64,000 nucleotides of DNA from Takakia lepidozioides (GCA_030704615.1 CM060731.1:51274001-51338000); one strand, 5' to 3'; counted from the stretch's first letter, positions 23,403 through 36,472 are shown. Notes: a model not told the origin generated them from the sequence alone. Program-made: numbers and translations.

Positions 23403-24945
23403 ATGTGGTTGGTGAGCTCTCATTCTCAAAGGAGCCATGAGACGAAAAGGTCACAACTATGTATTGGCCGAGGAGCCATGTTAGCAGAACCTGCCAGGGT
23501 TCAGGTACTACCTAACTTCATGGAAATGGAGACCCCATGGACAAAAATTGAGTTCATTTATGGCAAAACATTGGATACTGAACAAATCGACGTGCTAACA
23601 ACAGTGATTGAAAGTAAGTGCATGGCAAAACTGTAACCCTCCTCTTCCATTAAGAACCCAGAGGAGGGGGCTTGTCGTATTCCTCTACAAAGACCTGCAT
23701 TATGGAATCTAATTTGGAGAATGACAGTCAAAAAGAGGAAGAGTTGAGCTCTCGTAAATTAGGGATTGCATGCCGAATGGAGTACATGTCTAAACGGACC
23801 AGATCAGATTCTAGTGGGATTGATTTCGGCCAGTTCAGAAAAACCTTGATCTAAACGTTCAACGCTCTCTGCAGAGCATCACAGCAGTTTCATCCAAGCA
23901 CATGAGCACACCGTCATCATCTCTTCATGATTGAATAATCGGGAATGCCTATTCTTGAAGGTTCTTACTGGTCTGTCAGATTGCAGGACCTCAAGGTCCA
24001 CACCTGCGATTAAGGTCCTGGAAGTGCTGGATGAGGATGAGTGGGAGGAGCACCACTACCTGCCCATCATGAAATGCCCTATGTATATGCACTGCCAGAG
24101 CAAATGCCGCTCCTCGCATGCACCAGTGGACGATGCCTCCCAACCAGGAGTGAATGGCCATGTGCAGACAATTACCACAAGCTTGGAAGGGATACAAGTG
24201 TCAACTCCAGCGGGAACATTGGGTGCCGAGGCCGAGGAAAAGGAAGGGCCAGAAACTCAGTTCAAGGTAAAGGTAAAGTCGAAGAGCTTACCCAACGTTT
24301 CAATGCAGAAGGTAGAGGCTGAATCTGCATCACCCTCTGGGTCTGAGCCACTTAAAGGCACGAAGGGTTTGTTTTCAGAACCTGATTGGCAGTCTGATAC
24401 AAGCCAGAATGGGAGGCAAAGTCTGCAATTGGAGAGTCATGAGACGGGACACCACATTGCGGACAAGACGGGCAGTGTAATGCTTCCAAGAAAACAGGAG
24501 GTAAGTGGTAAAGATCAGAGTCAGTCATCATTTCTCAGTATTGAGAACTTATTTGGCAAGGTGATTATTGAATTCACAGGGCCATTTATGGAAACTCGGG
24601 CAGGAAATCGATTTGTGCTGATGGCGATTGATCCATACTCTGGTAGGGTGGAGGCTCAACCAGTTGCTAGTAGAACTTCAGCACTCGCTGTTCACTTTTT
24701 GGAGAATGAGATCATCGTACGCCATGGTTGCCCTGATTTGATTCTGTCAGGAAAAGGGAAAGAGTGGAGTGGTGAATTTGCCAAATCCTGTGAAAGGTTT
24801 GGAATTAAACATGAAAGGAGTATATCACCATGGCCAGTGTGAGCCTATAGTGTGAAGGGCAATCAAGACGATTAAAAAGAGCATCACAACAATGGGGATG
24901 ATGGGAGGAGATGAGTGGGATCGTAGTTGGCTCGGCTGTGAAGGT
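23403..24945 (+). mobile_element. Ty3/gypsy pol fragment with integrase core, 5' half of a split copy
   Basis: A degraded plus-strand gypsy. The first part (about 23.4-23.6 kb) has a stretch like the start of RT (IEFIYGKTLDTEQIDVL). The clear part is the integrase core at 24.56-24.95 kb: GKVIIEFTGPFMETRAGNRF, IDPYSGRVEAQPVASRT and GCPDLILSGKGKEWSGEF, then in a shifted frame AIKTIKKSITTMG and DEWDRSWL. The first acidic residue (normally VDF/MDF) reads as IEF and the second (normally SDRG) as SGKG, so catalytic residues are altered. The sequence stops near 24,945, where a minus-strand gypsy begins. Its C-terminal part appears to resume after 29.5 kb. Confidence 0.75.
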
Positions 24946-27900
24946 TGCTCCTGGTTCAAACCTTGATCCGTTTGACCTTTGTTGTAAATATGGAATGTAG
25001 GGGGCACTATGTTTCATCACATCCCTTTCTAGGTCGGCCTCCTCTACAATTCTCATTTCAATAATCTCGCCGTTCTCCTCCTGAGGAATCTCCGGTTCCT
25101 GCAGACCAACTTGTTCGGCGGATATCGAGAAGAGCTCGGTTAGTGGTTCGAACTCTGGAAGTGCCTCGGTTGATACCGAGTGTACCATCACCTCCTTGCT
25201 TTGGCTTTCTCCGAATAACCAGGCGATGCAGTCTGCATCAGACTCGCATTCATATAAACCCAAACCTAGGGACTTGACGGCGTCCTCTAGTCCTACCTTC
25301 CTTCGCTTAACCTCCCTGCGAGGCACGGTGCTGGTTCCTAATACTCGGTGGGCATGTGACGTTGGATGGATCTCTCTATCTGTCCACCAGTCCTCCTCAC
25401 TCAAGTCCACAGATTCCTCTTCAGAATCAATCATGCTGAGCTCATCCTCATCTGTTTCGTGGGGAGGTGCTCCCGAAAGAAAAGCGACTGTAGTCGTGTA
25501 AGGTTTTATCCCATAAGTGATGGTACCTGCCCCCCAGTCCGTTCGAGCTCGGGACTGGACCAACCATGGCCTTCCTAGTAGGAGTGCGTAGGAATACTCA
25601 TCAATGGGAAATCTTTGATCTGGAAATCTACCGCGTACGTGTAGCCTCCGGTCTTTAGTCGAACATTCGCTAAGTGACCCACTGATCTGATCTTTCGTTG
25701 GTCAGCCAGTCTGATTAAAAAATGGAGACTCCCCTGTCATGTTCAATCCTAACTTTGACAGGGTGGAGAGTGGCATGATGTTGACTGAGCTCCCATCATC
25801 CACTAAACAACGTCGTATCAGACGGTCTGCAATCTCCACTTCTATTTCTATTGGGCCCGGATCAACATGAGCGTTAATGTGGTGGGTCTGAGCAAAAGTA
25901 CCTACTCGCTTCCTCACCAAGGATGCCTTGAGAGCATGTCAAACTGTTGGTGTCAGTGCTATGAGTTGGGCAAATGTAATGTTTGCCTGAATGTGGCGCA
26001 AGTCTTCCATTAGATTATACGGCTCCAACTCATCGGTGAAGCGCATAGTGGGAGTGTTTCTCCTTTTGGGAAGCTTCGCTGGTGCTACTGGTCGATTGGC
26101 CGGACTCTTTGTTCTGGATGTCAAAAGTGGCCGAGAAATGGGTGGCCGGACTGCCGGAGATTCGGCCTCTATAAATGCTACCTCCTCCTTATCCTTGGGA
26201 TGGGTATCCTCTTCCTCCCTGAGTATAGTTTCCGCCACCTTCCGTGCGTCTGACTTCATGACTTTAAAGTTCAGATCTTCCTGTTCTGATGCCGATGTGG
26301 CTGACTCCAACGCCACATACCCAGGGCCTTTCCCTAGCTTATCTCGTTGTTGTCGGGTCATTACTACATACCTTCTTTTTTTTGTGTTAACCTGCATAGT
26401 TTGAGTGGCGCCGAGCTCATTGGAAATCCAATTGACTTGGTGGTGCGTCTCCTGTTGACGGGACGACTGACTGGGATGCATACTAGCCTGCTGTTGGGAT
26501 GGCGCTGAAATAGACGCGTGCTGCCCTCCCTGCACCCTTACATCCTGAGGGGGAGACCACGTATTAGAAGAACCCTGGGCTATCTGAGCCGCAGGATTTG
26601 AATAGGCTGCTCGGGAATTCTGTCCCATAGCTGCATTGCCCCCAGAATATGATGGGCCTGCCTGATCTGTTCTAGGCCGCTGCGCTATCTGCGTTGGAGT
26701 AGCAAAATACATGTTATGCTATTGTGGTAGAGGGTTGGGTGGTTCAGTGGTATACTGATCCGGGAAGGGTGCTCGCTGCCCTTCCAAATTCCTGTCTATT
26801 TGTTGAATGGTGGCTGGCGTAGGCTGGTCCACTTATCTATGAGGACATTTGTCCAAGGGGTGACCTCGTTGGTCGCAGTGCAAACACACCATGTCACTCC
26901 AACAATTTTCAGTTGGGTGAGTGGTTCTTCCACATTTTTGACATCCTCTACGGGATTGATTGACTTGCCTTTTTGGCCTATCTTGATAAGTTGGGTTCCG
27001 GCTTACCTGCCTTTCCCGAATGGGATAAGGACAGTGCTGAGACGCATGTCCCGAGTTGTTGCAATTGGAACACCATACCTTGGCCGGGTTGAGGCCGAAC
27101 TTTCCTACTGGGGCCGCATCTCGGTACCCCACATAGCTAGTAATCTGCTGACCGATTGAGCTCATGCGGTCCCCATTGTTTCAATGGTCTTGATGAGAGA
27201 AGTGACTTGTGCCTCTAGATGGCCCACTCGCGAATCGGATTGTCCGCTTGAATCTACCTGTGAGTTGGTAGGAACAACATTCATGTATTGCGGCACCGTT
27301 GGCGCTACTACGGGGTGTCGGGGACGTTGATGGGGCATAGGGTCTCACTCCTCCTACATAAGATAGCGTGTAATGCAGCGCGGGCTGGATTACCGCTAAT
27401 GGTGTCGGCTCCTGCGCGGGCTCGATTGAAATGTACGATGGTAGAGCAAAGTCGGGCATCTTAGCTCGTTGTACTTGACGATGCATGTTGTCAAATTCTT
27501 TGCCCACTTGTATGACATCTACCAAAGTTGCAGGTCTTTGCTGCAAAACATGAAAGTGAGTGGCCTCTCGTAATCCACTCAAAAAACAATCTTTGAGTAC
27601 CCCATGATCTAGGGGGGTCAAAGGGTTTTGGAGTCGCATTAGCTCCCTGAATCGCATTTCGAAGTCTGCTACCTCCTCTGCGGGGCCTTGACGAATCCTT
27701 GCCAGTGCCATCAAGACACTGGTGAACTGGTGGACTGCCCGAAAATGATCGGGATGCGTCCCGAATCTGCTGCCAAGTAATAAATATACCTGGAGCCTGT
27801 TGCCAATACCAAGTAGATGCTCTTCCCTCATGGTTGTGGGAAACCATATCAGCCAATAGGCATCATTTAGTGCTTGGTTAGAGTAACAACATTGAATGAA

Positions 27901-28328
27901 GCTTTTCACATGATATTCTGGATTTTCATGTGATTCCCCGGAGATCAAGGCAGATGCCTGGGCAATGTTAGCGGGGGTAAACCTGCTGGAACCACAATGG
28001 GTACCTCAGGAGGTCCTGGAATATGTGCCATAATTGACACTAATGACGGCGAGGGACTCCTTGACCTGGCCGGTGGGGTATAAGGGGGATTAGATATAGG
28101 GGAAACCACTCGTGAACACCCGATGTCCGAAGAACTTTCAGTGTTCTCTCCTTCCCACTCTATCTTTCCCAAACTTCTAGTTTCTGAGTCTGACTCTGGA
28201 CTCAATGCTGGGTTTTTCCCTAGCAACTGATCACGGACGGCTTCTCTAGCCAGTCTTCTCTGTAACCTGGTGTCAAACGATATGCTATCCAGGCTTGGGA
28301 GTGTGTCTCTCGATCCTGAGCTAGACAT
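24946..28328 (-). mobile_element. Ty3/gypsy gag-protease segment, nested in the plus-strand gypsy
   Basis: Minus-strand order is gag, zinc knuckles, linker, retropepsin. Gag starts at ATG 28,328 and carries a capsid-like part (HVKSFIQCC ... WYWQQAPGIFITWQQIRDA, in two frames, then EEVADFEMRFRELMRL). Three CCHC knuckles follow at 27.07-26.84 kb: CSNCNNSGHASQHC, CQKCGRTTHPTENC, CLHCDQRGHPLDKC. After a polar linker the protease reads RCLVDDGSSVNIMP at about 25.8 kb and YALLLGRPWL at about 25.58 kb. An acidic tail continues to about 24.95 kb, where the element is cut before RT. Frameshifts and stops occur at about 27.85, 27.17, 26.7 and 25.7 kb. Its insertion or recombination split the surrounding plus-strand element. 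Confidence 0.85.
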
Positions 28329-29535
28329 ACACTCATTGTTGTACCGACGAGGATTCTCCTGCCTTTGTCAGTACTGAAGGACCTATATTTCCTTGAACTC
28401 CCATGTCAAGAATAAACGAGGTTAAATTTGCATACCTTCCATGAAACCGTGGCGATGGAGGCACGTCCGTGTGCAATCTTCCAGGTATCTTCCAATCTTC
28501 AGGTGGTCGAGGTATGCTGGAATACCTACACTCATCCAGTCTACGCACATAATGGGACGCCAAGAGCTAGCCTACGTGACAATGAGTGAAGAAATCTACC
28601 TGCCACCTTAAATGCGCTGTGAAGGAAGACCTGGGGTGCAAAGCCCCTAGGTATATCCCCGGGCATGAACAATACGGCCAGTTAAGCCTGTCGTTACACC
28701 AGTACAAATGAACTGGTGGGCATGTTGATGAGGGCTGTTCACACCAAACCCGTTTGTCTATCCACCCTTTCTTAATGGCTTTCCGTTGAGCTAAGCGATC
28801 GATGTACGCTTCTATTATAAGTTGAATTTTTGGTTCATGTTGCCAGAATCTGCTTTGAATCCTTTTGATCCAAGTCATACCCACTTTAGAAGTTCATGCG
28901 GCAAATTCTTATCACTCCAAAGCATGATGTGGATGACGTTTTAGATTTCAAGCATTGCATTGATTGTGCCAATTGGCAAACATGGTTAAATGAAATGGAA
29001 AGCATAAATGCAATTGCGGGGTCTTCCCCGATCGCTAGAGGCAGCTTTACTTCTGCTGCTGGCTCATCGTTATTTCTGCTGGCTGAGGTCCAAGGAGAGC
29101 TTCTAACGGAAGAAATAGCATGCACTATCTTTAAGGGAATGATAGGGAGGAAACTGATGGGGATTTCCCGTGCAAAATAAAATGGCGGTGGCCGCTCTGG
29201 GTCCGCAATGACGCCCTGAGGAGCTGCTAAAGGGGGACCTTCAATCCAAGTAATATCATGTATGGCTGGCGTCCAATCGGCCATCAGTGATTAATTCAAT
29301 GATCAATGCTGCTGCACTTTCACTGCGGCTGTTGTAAAATCTGGGTGGACACATATAGGTGATGGTAGTATTCGGGTGAGGCAGGCGTTCCTCTACCTCC
29401 AGATAGTCTTCTAATCCACACCCAAACAATCAAAAGGAAGGTCAATAAAACTCTTCTTGGTTAGATAGGAGATAGCTTCTCCAGACCTCCGAATAGTGGG
29501 ACGAGGACAATGAAAATCGATTCCCTCCTTAGCAA
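28329..29535 (-). other. Leader or 5' LTR region of the minus-strand gypsy
   Basis: About 1.2 kb lies between the gag start and the point where plus-strand gypsy sequence resumes. It should include the 5' leader and LTR. I could not find a convincing TG...CA boundary or tRNA primer-binding site by eye. Open frames at 28.33-28.56, 28.57-28.88 and 28.89-29.28 kb on the minus strand have no recognised domain. Confidence 0.35.
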
Positions 29536-29539
29536 TGGT

Positions 29540-30425
29540 TCGACATAGAGGGCAACACCCTAAATATGCCACTTATCAGGCGAGATGTGCTTCAAGCGAG
29601 GATTGCACGTTGAGGTTCCCTAAGAAGGGGGGTTGGCAACATCCGGGCCAACGCGTATTGAATCTGAAAAAAGGAAGAGATGGGAGAGCCACTTGTCATT
29701 TGAGGCTCGTGTTGTGGGCCTATATCGTGTCATTTCAGGCACCCGATCCGGCGAAGTGCGGACAGAAGATGCCATTGTGGTCTACAGGTTAATGCGCAGA
29801 CGTATCTTGGACATCGCCGAAGAGTACCGTGGGTACTGGATTTTGGCCAAAGTAGGGCCATTGGGAGACAGGGCTAACATCCACCTGGTACTGATGGGGT
29901 ATCGCATGTCATTGCAATACATAAGGATGAATTCAGTTGCTTACGTAACAAATAAGAGCATTAAGGATGAATTCAGTTGCTTACGTAACAAATAAGAGCA
30001 CTCAGCTCAAATGAACAAGCTAGTGCCGGACCAGAAACAATGTCTAAGACTCTTGATGCCAGGAAGGCATTGACAGCACAGCCTGATAGGCAGTTGACTG
30101 AGGGCGTTGATGGGCAACGTGATCTGCAAGTGATGCATCATAGAAGGAATAATGCAGAGAAGAGTGTGTACAAGGAGATTCCAGCCAATGCCTTGGTCAT
30201 GCTGCTCAGAACTGATAGGAGTGACCCAATGATCAGTACTTGGGAAGGACCATACTCGTTTTCTGGATACAAGGATTACAAGGCCCCAAGTAAAACTGTG
30301 GAAAGTGAGCGCATTTGTGAACTAAAGGATGGATCGGGCAAAATTTGAAATTGGAGCATCAAGATGTATCATCCCGAGGAAGAGCTGGAGGAGCAGCCCA
30401 TTGCCAGCCGGGACGCCGGCACTTG
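29540..30425 (+). mobile_element. Ty3/gypsy integrase C-terminal part, 3' half of the split copy
   Basis: HLVLMGYRMSLQ at about 29.88-29.92 kb is the segment that normally follows the integrase core. It is followed by a basic region, then YKEIPANALVMLL, STWEGPYSF and CELKDGSG, ending KMYHPEEELEEQP at about 30.39 kb. This is the C-terminal beta-barrel of a gypsy integrase, in more than one frame. It probably continues the integrase at 24.56-24.95 kb. A purine run near 30,425 (GAAAAAAGGGAGA) could be its polypurine tract, but no LTR start is obvious. Confidence 0.65.
29923..30000. repeat. Tandem duplication, 38-bp units with 40-bp period
   Basis: The 38 bases starting AAGGATGAATTCAGTTGC at 29,923 are repeated exactly at 29,963. 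The duplication lies within the integrase C-terminal region. Confidence 0.95.
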
Positions 30426-32999
30426 AAAAAAGGGAGACGCTCTACATATGTAGGGCGAAATCGTGGTTCAATTTATTTTTGGTTTGAAGCTTGATATTTT
30501 TAAGCTAATTCCCAAAGGTAATATTTTTGAGGTGAATCACTGTATGTGTGAATTTCTGCTAAGCCCAGGGATGAAGTTAGCGATCCCTCAATGATGAATG
30601 GCGGGTACATTCATTGTTGATCCCTATAGTGTCGAGAAGGTAAGCTGCAAGCCGTAGGGTAGCTGATGTCAGCAGTGTTGTAATGGAGGTGCAGACAAAC
30701 AGCCAACTCGCGACTTGATGGAAGCCAATCTGTTCAATGGTTTGGGATTCTCAGTAGATAGGAGGATGGGCGTTTTTGGCTGGGGTTCGACCTGAGATAT
30801 AATTGGTGGACCCTCTCAGTTCAATCCAAATACCTTCCCATTGACCTCAAATTGGTGGATCACCGTCTCAGTTGAATCCAGATAGCTTTCCATCTCAGTG
30901 GCGACCTAATATTGGTGGCTCACCTTCTTTTACACCTACTTATGTTCATCAGCCATTGAGAGGTCTTACTCCAAAGATTATGTCATCTTCTCCTCATATT
31001 TCTCCTCCTGAGCCAATGAAGCAAGCTCTTCCAACAAGAATTGATAGGAGGAAAGAGAAGATTCTTGACATGATGATTGATGATTCTTTTGAGAATGTAC
31101 AGAAAATTGCAGAATTTCGAGATGAGATTGAAGCATGTTAGTCTTTAGACTGGTCTGATGAATGTCAACCTATTGAGGCTAATCATAAGCATCCTATCAT
31201 CTCCGAGCCTTCTATTGTGAAAGATGTTTCTCAAAGCAAAATGAATGTTAGGGCTACGGGGCACTTCTGGATATGCTGCTTATACCGTTCCAGTTAGTTG
31301 TGCTTAGACAGCTCCTACACCTCCTGTAGAGCGAAAGAGGGACTCACACAAAACACCCTATGTTATCCTTAAACTATCAAAGTGACCTTTTGTCATTCCA
31401 CACATGTGTTGCAATGGAAGTAGAAAGCATAGGTGCGGATGGAACTTCAAATGTTGAAATCAGCTTGTCTTGGGGTGATTGCATATGCGAGCAGCATCCC
31501 TGAGCACAAAACAACAATGCAGGAAGGGTGAAGCTCTTGGAGTGGACCCACTGGCATGGTGATTCAGTCATCAGAGGCCTTCACCTGCAGTCCTTGTGTT
31601 TAATGGTACAGAATCAATGCATGTGGAACACTAGAGAAACTCTTCTCTACACCAGAAAATGCACAGTTGTATCATGATTTTTAGTTAGCATAAGGTTCAG
31701 TTTCAAAATGCAGACTCAATGCATTGGGTTTGTAACAAGAGGGAATCAGAGGTAACTATCCTAAACCCTTGTTTACATCAATTACAGGGAGGTCACCAGT
31801 CAGTTTTAAGGATATGGTAGATGAGGTAACATCTATACACTAAGTTCCCAAGACCCTTCATCCCGCTGCTATCCACGCTGAAGCATAGCAGATTTCGAAT
31901 CAGTGATACGAGGAACACTAATTGTAATGCATGCATCCTGGACGAGAGAGAGAGAGAGAGACCTAAGATTAAATGTAAAACATGAATGGGTTAGTTAGTT
32001 TTGTTGTCAATGCTGCAACTACATGCTGTTACCTAGCATGCCACCTATATGCATGAAAGGAAGTGCATAACTATTGGAATTGAAACCCCATCCAACACCT
32101 AAGCCCTACGAGAGTTGCTTCTCTGCAGCAGAACGTGAACCCACTCTGAGCATTACAAATTACCCCAAACATTGTCCGTCACTTTATTCAGACCAACAAT
32201 CACTAGAGAACAACATCATTTAGACAGTTCCACCACCATGTCTACTTCCACATCCTTGGTATCAGCTCCAGCTCTACCCTTCATCACTCATCCTCCTCCA
32301 TTCTTCTTCATTCTCACCTCTGCAACCAGAAAAATAAAAGAGAGCTTTCAGCTTTGCCCGCCCGGCCTATATCCATCCATTTCCTCGTCTCCAGCCATCC
32401 ACCACCAGCCGCATCGCCTGACAATCCTTATCACCATGTTGAAGCTCCAATTTCCAAATAAAGCTCGTACAATAAAAATGAATAAAAAACAAAAACAACC
32501 GCCAGCGATGCCGATCGCTGCATTAAAATAAAAATGAATGCAGAGTTGGAGGCATTGACACAATTGTTCTTCATTACACAAGCAAATCACCGAACACAAA
32601 CATGAGCAAGTGACGGTGCCTTTGGCTGACATTTTGGGTGGTATACATATGGACAACATCTATACACAACAACAATACAAATACTTATAGTGACAATGAT
32701 CACACTGGTATTACTTCACTACAGAAATGTAAACATGTCCACTAAAATGTGCTGATGCATGCCTAGAGGTGTTTTGCTTCAATTCCTTCTACTGCTTTGA
32801 CGGCAGGACGAAGAAGATATTAATCATGATTCTCCGATGGGCTGAAAATCCGAGTCGCCCTTGACTTCACCACCATTGTCATGATCAGTGCTAGAATCGT
32901 CCTCCTTATCCGACCTCCCATATCCAAGCCTTTGAATCTGCAAGCGACCTCGAACCACATTTAGTTCTCTCTGAGGTCGACTCCTACTCCGGTCTTGAA
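30426..32999. other. Unassigned, with a gag-like repeat segment
   Basis: Between about 30.79 and 30.92 kb a motif (ATTGGTGGA/C..CTC..CAGTT.AATCCA) recurs roughly three times. It is followed by a frame (30,872-31,141) containing RRKEKILDMMIDDSFENV and KIAEFRDEIEA, which looks like a polar retroelement gag fragment but is not assigned. The rest (31.2-33.0 kb) shows nothing I recognise except a short GA repeat. Confidence 0.35.
31944..31961. repeat. (GA)n microsatellite
   Basis: Eighteen bases of alternating G and A. Confidence 0.9.
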
Positions 33000-33850
33000 T
33001 ACCATCCACGGTATCTAGCTTGTTTGTAGGACGATTGCCTACAAAAGATTGGACTGTTCTCTATCGTTTATGGACTTGGGACGCAATCGAAGGTGGTCTC
33101 GCAAGAGGTACTGGAGGGGGGTCTGCCCAAAATGGACCGGCATTAGATGGTCCGACATGTGAGGAACCACGGGTCTACTACGCAACACATCAGTTAAGGT
33201 GGAATTGTAGTGACAGGTTGTCATCATCCGAGGCTTCAACTTTCGTCCGGTCCAATGCAGCAGAATGATGTGTGCGTGTGGAAAACAGATCAACCCTGTT
33301 GCTCTTTAATGCCCGCTGTGTTGATGGGGAGCTAGATGGGTTTTGGCATTGTGGTGGAGCCGGTCGTATCGGTGAGGCATATTCTTGTCCCGTCGACTGT
33401 ACAATGGGTTTGGCACCATCATTTGTATGAACAGGGTTGCGTATGTCGCTCGGTCCTGGTAGTTCATCACCCCTAAGCTCCATTGGGGCACTATGGGTGG
33501 CTTCAGCGTGTAATGGGGGGCGAGGGTCGACCCCAACTTCATTCTGATGACCCTGTTATGGGGAGGACACAATTGCAGCTTCACCTTCATCTGCGATATG
33601 TACTTCCTCAAGAAGGTCATCAAAGGTCGGCTGGATATAAGCATCCTCCTTTGTGAACGTAAACGGGTCATACGCATTTTCGGGACCATCATCGGATCCA
33701 TCTTCACTATCAGAGGCAGATGACTCCCTCTGAGATGATTCCTTCTGAGGTTCAGTATCGTCACTCATCGAATCTACCTCAGAAGCAAAGTCTTCGGAAT
33801 GCAAATTCCTCTCATACCATGCTGCAGCATCATCCCATTAGGGAAAGAAT
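33000..33850 (-). pseudogene. Acidic, Ser-rich C-terminal tail, possibly of a hAT-type protein
   Basis: On the minus strand an open stretch begins near WDDAAAWYERNLHSEDF and runs into a Ser/Asp/Glu-rich segment. It then passes through two frame changes to a Pro/Ser-rich end (ELRGDELPGPSDIRN ... SLQFHLN). The start resembles the tails that follow hAT dimerisation domains, where W and acidic residues are common. The hATC domain itself is not present upstream, so this is a weak inference. Compositional bias makes the frame choice uncertain. Confidence 0.3.
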
Positions 33851-34164
33851 GGGGCCTCCATAGGGCCTCCTCTCTTTAGGAGAAAGTAACCATTCGGTCA
33901 ACTTGAAAAAAACCTGAACGGTCAAGATCGATTTGATCTAACGGCTATTAGCTTAAATTAAAAAATCTGCCCGATTTAGCAATCATTAGGGTCCTAATCA
34001 GCGCTCCACGCGGATCGCCGCCCTCCCCACGCAATTTAGGTGCATCGCTCCCGCGCTCCAGCTCAATCGTGCTCCCGCTCAATCGCTCGTCCCACGCTCC
34101 CACTCAATCGCTCGTTTCCCCCAATCTTGGATCTATCAGTTTGAGCTCACAAAGAGCATAGGTA
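33851..34164. other. Possible promoter or 5' leader of the ATP23-like fragment
   Basis: The region is C-rich with repeats of GCTC/CAATCGCTC between 34.0 and 34.12 kb. Just downstream TTTGAGCTCA-AAAGAGCA occurs twice (34,138 and 34,181). No coding signal is seen. Confidence 0.3.
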
Positions 34165-34412
34165 CGATGGCGAACACAATTTGAGCTCAGAAAGAGCAGG
34201 GACAGTGTTGACCAGAGCACCAAGAAGGACATAACCAAAGATGCCATCCTGAAGAACCAGGGAAAGTGTGATATTTGTAATGCAGATCCTATGGTGAAGT
34301 TCATGCGAGAGGCTCTTGAGAAGGCAGGCTGTCCTCTAGCAGATCAATTCTTCAAATCTGAAGTATGTGATATGCAAGTTGGTGGTGGCTTCAAGCGCGA
34401 TGATGGGGTCAG
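34165..34412 (+). pseudogene. ATP23-like metalloprotease N-terminal exon (orphan)
   Basis: An open stretch reads GKCDICNADPMVKFMREALE, then KAGCPLADQFF, VCDMQVGGGFKRDDGV, ending at a GT at 34,413. The spacing of Cys residues, MVKFMREALEKAGC and the late GGG(F/Y) match the part that precedes the HELIH zinc site in ATP23 (peptidase family M76), a mitochondrial inner-membrane protease that processes Atp6. I searched the following 2 kb on this strand and saw no HExxH or the Cys-rich end, so only this exon is present. The open frame reads on past the presumed donor to 34,593 with a hydrophobic stretch that I take as intron. It could be a gene fragment captured by a transposon or a truncated gene. 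The start codon is unclear. Confidence 0.45.
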
Positions 34413-34593
34413 GTCTTTTCTGTACTCTCTCTCTCTCCCTCTATTTGTGGCATCCATAGCCACCATTGTCTTCGTCCCTGATGACTCTCCTACTTTGGTG
34501 ATTGCACAAAACTTCGTTGCTGCCCTACTGCTTGCTGGAGCTGGAGGCTTGTTTATAGGATCAATTTTGCTTAGTGGATTGCAAGAAGAATAA

Positions 34594-36472
34594 AGGAATT
34601 CGCGATTCTCTTGATTCCACTGAGCCTACATATTGTTGCAAGTTATTCCGGCTACCATTTGTCTTTCCAATGTCGTCACCTGTCTGATGAAGTCTTTTTC
34701 GACTGAAGCATTTCGGTGGACAGTTTCATTGACTTCAACACTTCTTTAGCCATTCACAACGAGCAGATTGTGTGTGTCTATTATCCTAACTGCCAAAAGA
34801 TGTGGTCGAATGCAGTCGATGAATAACTGATTGTAGCAACATTCCTCCCTCAAGCTCCTTACGAGATGAAGTCATATGTGCAGGGGTAAATTAAGTGCAA
34901 GGTGCGGTATATTGATGGGTTCTCTACTTTGCAGGTGGTGATCTGCAGCAACCATTTGATGATGCAGGATGAAATGGACGTGGCTATGACCCATCTGCAC
35001 TTGTGGCTCAGAAGTTGTTGACTTGGCACCAGAAGAAAAGTGGGGTCAAAAGCCTCAGAAACTCATAACCAGGTGGGTGAGACAGCAACTTCTCCTGTTG
35101 CAGCAATTGATTGCCTTTGATATGAATGGTGGTATTCCAAGTGCCGAATTGGTTCCAGTGAAGTGGGGACGACGACTGTGGGAGAGGAGAGTGGAGATCC
35201 CACTTTGAATGGAGTATGGAAGAGTGGTAGCATTTAGTGGTTATGCTGCTTATATGGCCTGCTTGTTTAACTAGGATGTGGCCTTTGTTCAGAAGGTGAA
35301 CTTTTGAAGTAGTAGATGTGGTGCAGCTGGGCATAGTTTTCCCCAGACCTTCAGCCCTCGAGTTGCTCATTTCCATTGCTCCCTTGATTTTGGTTGGATG
35401 ATCATGCGACATCTTCACAAATCAGGAGGTATTTTTAAAGAAAATTAAAGACATATTTTTCTAATCAGACCTCTCAGCTAGCGCCCTATTCCGGTGTGAC
35501 TGGTGCGGAAATGGCAGCCCATGAGAGGGAGAGAGAGAGGGATGGGGGTTTGAGAGATGAATGTGGGGTGTAGCCATGGCTCAATGAAGATAAGAGGAGG
35601 GCAGCACTGGCAGAGAAGCATCTACGTGGGGCTGCTGCTCGCACCACCAGAGCTCCGTGACTCAAGGTTTAAAGGTATGTGCAAATCTCTCTTCTCCTTT
35701 GTTTGTGGACGGAGGAACTGTCCCACTGAACATGCCAAAAAATGCTGACAGAGCACACACTCTCTAGGGGTGGCAATCTCATACATTTTGTGATAGTCCA
35801 GTCACCCAAATGACAAACAATCATTTGACCACGTTGCTCTATTTCACTTGCCAGGTATCTGTGTTTCAATGAATTTGCAGCTTCGTGTGAAAAAGTTTAC
35901 TGTGCTGACGTTTGTGACCTCCTTTCGCAGGAAATGTCACCCAACAAGTGAAAGAAAGGCCCCAACCTGAAAAATTCAAGTCATAACCACCCCTATCGCA
36001 AGCCCCCCCAAATCCTCCTTGAAGTCCCTGTGGCTTTTCTGTGCTCATTTCTTCACTGCCAAAACACTGCAGCAACAAGGTGTCTATACCAGTAACAGCA
36101 GCTGTCCAGGAGCTTCCACACGCTACAAATACAACGCAGAGGTCAGCCAATTGTCAGTACTTGCAGCCAATTGATTTCGTGTTGGTTCAAGAGTTGGACA
36201 ACCAAAACACTAATGTAATATATGTATGTACAAATTTTCTCGGTGCAGTCATATCTACAACTCAAGAATTGATTAAAAAATAATGCCTCGAAGTACTCTA
36301 GCCACAGTGACGGCACAGATCACATCCACTTTGGTACTGAAAGTGGAAGGATCATAGCTCGTCGTTCTAAAACATTGTATGAGGAACAACAACTGATCTA
36401 TAGCCTAGACAGTCGCACTCCTTGCAACTTCCAAATCTAAGTTCAAATCCGTGATCATTTCAGTGATGTTTT
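34594..36472. other. No gene recognised
   Basis: Several short open frames occur on both strands without domains. GA- and TC-rich patches lie near 35.5 kb. Nothing else is supported. Confidence 0.35.
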
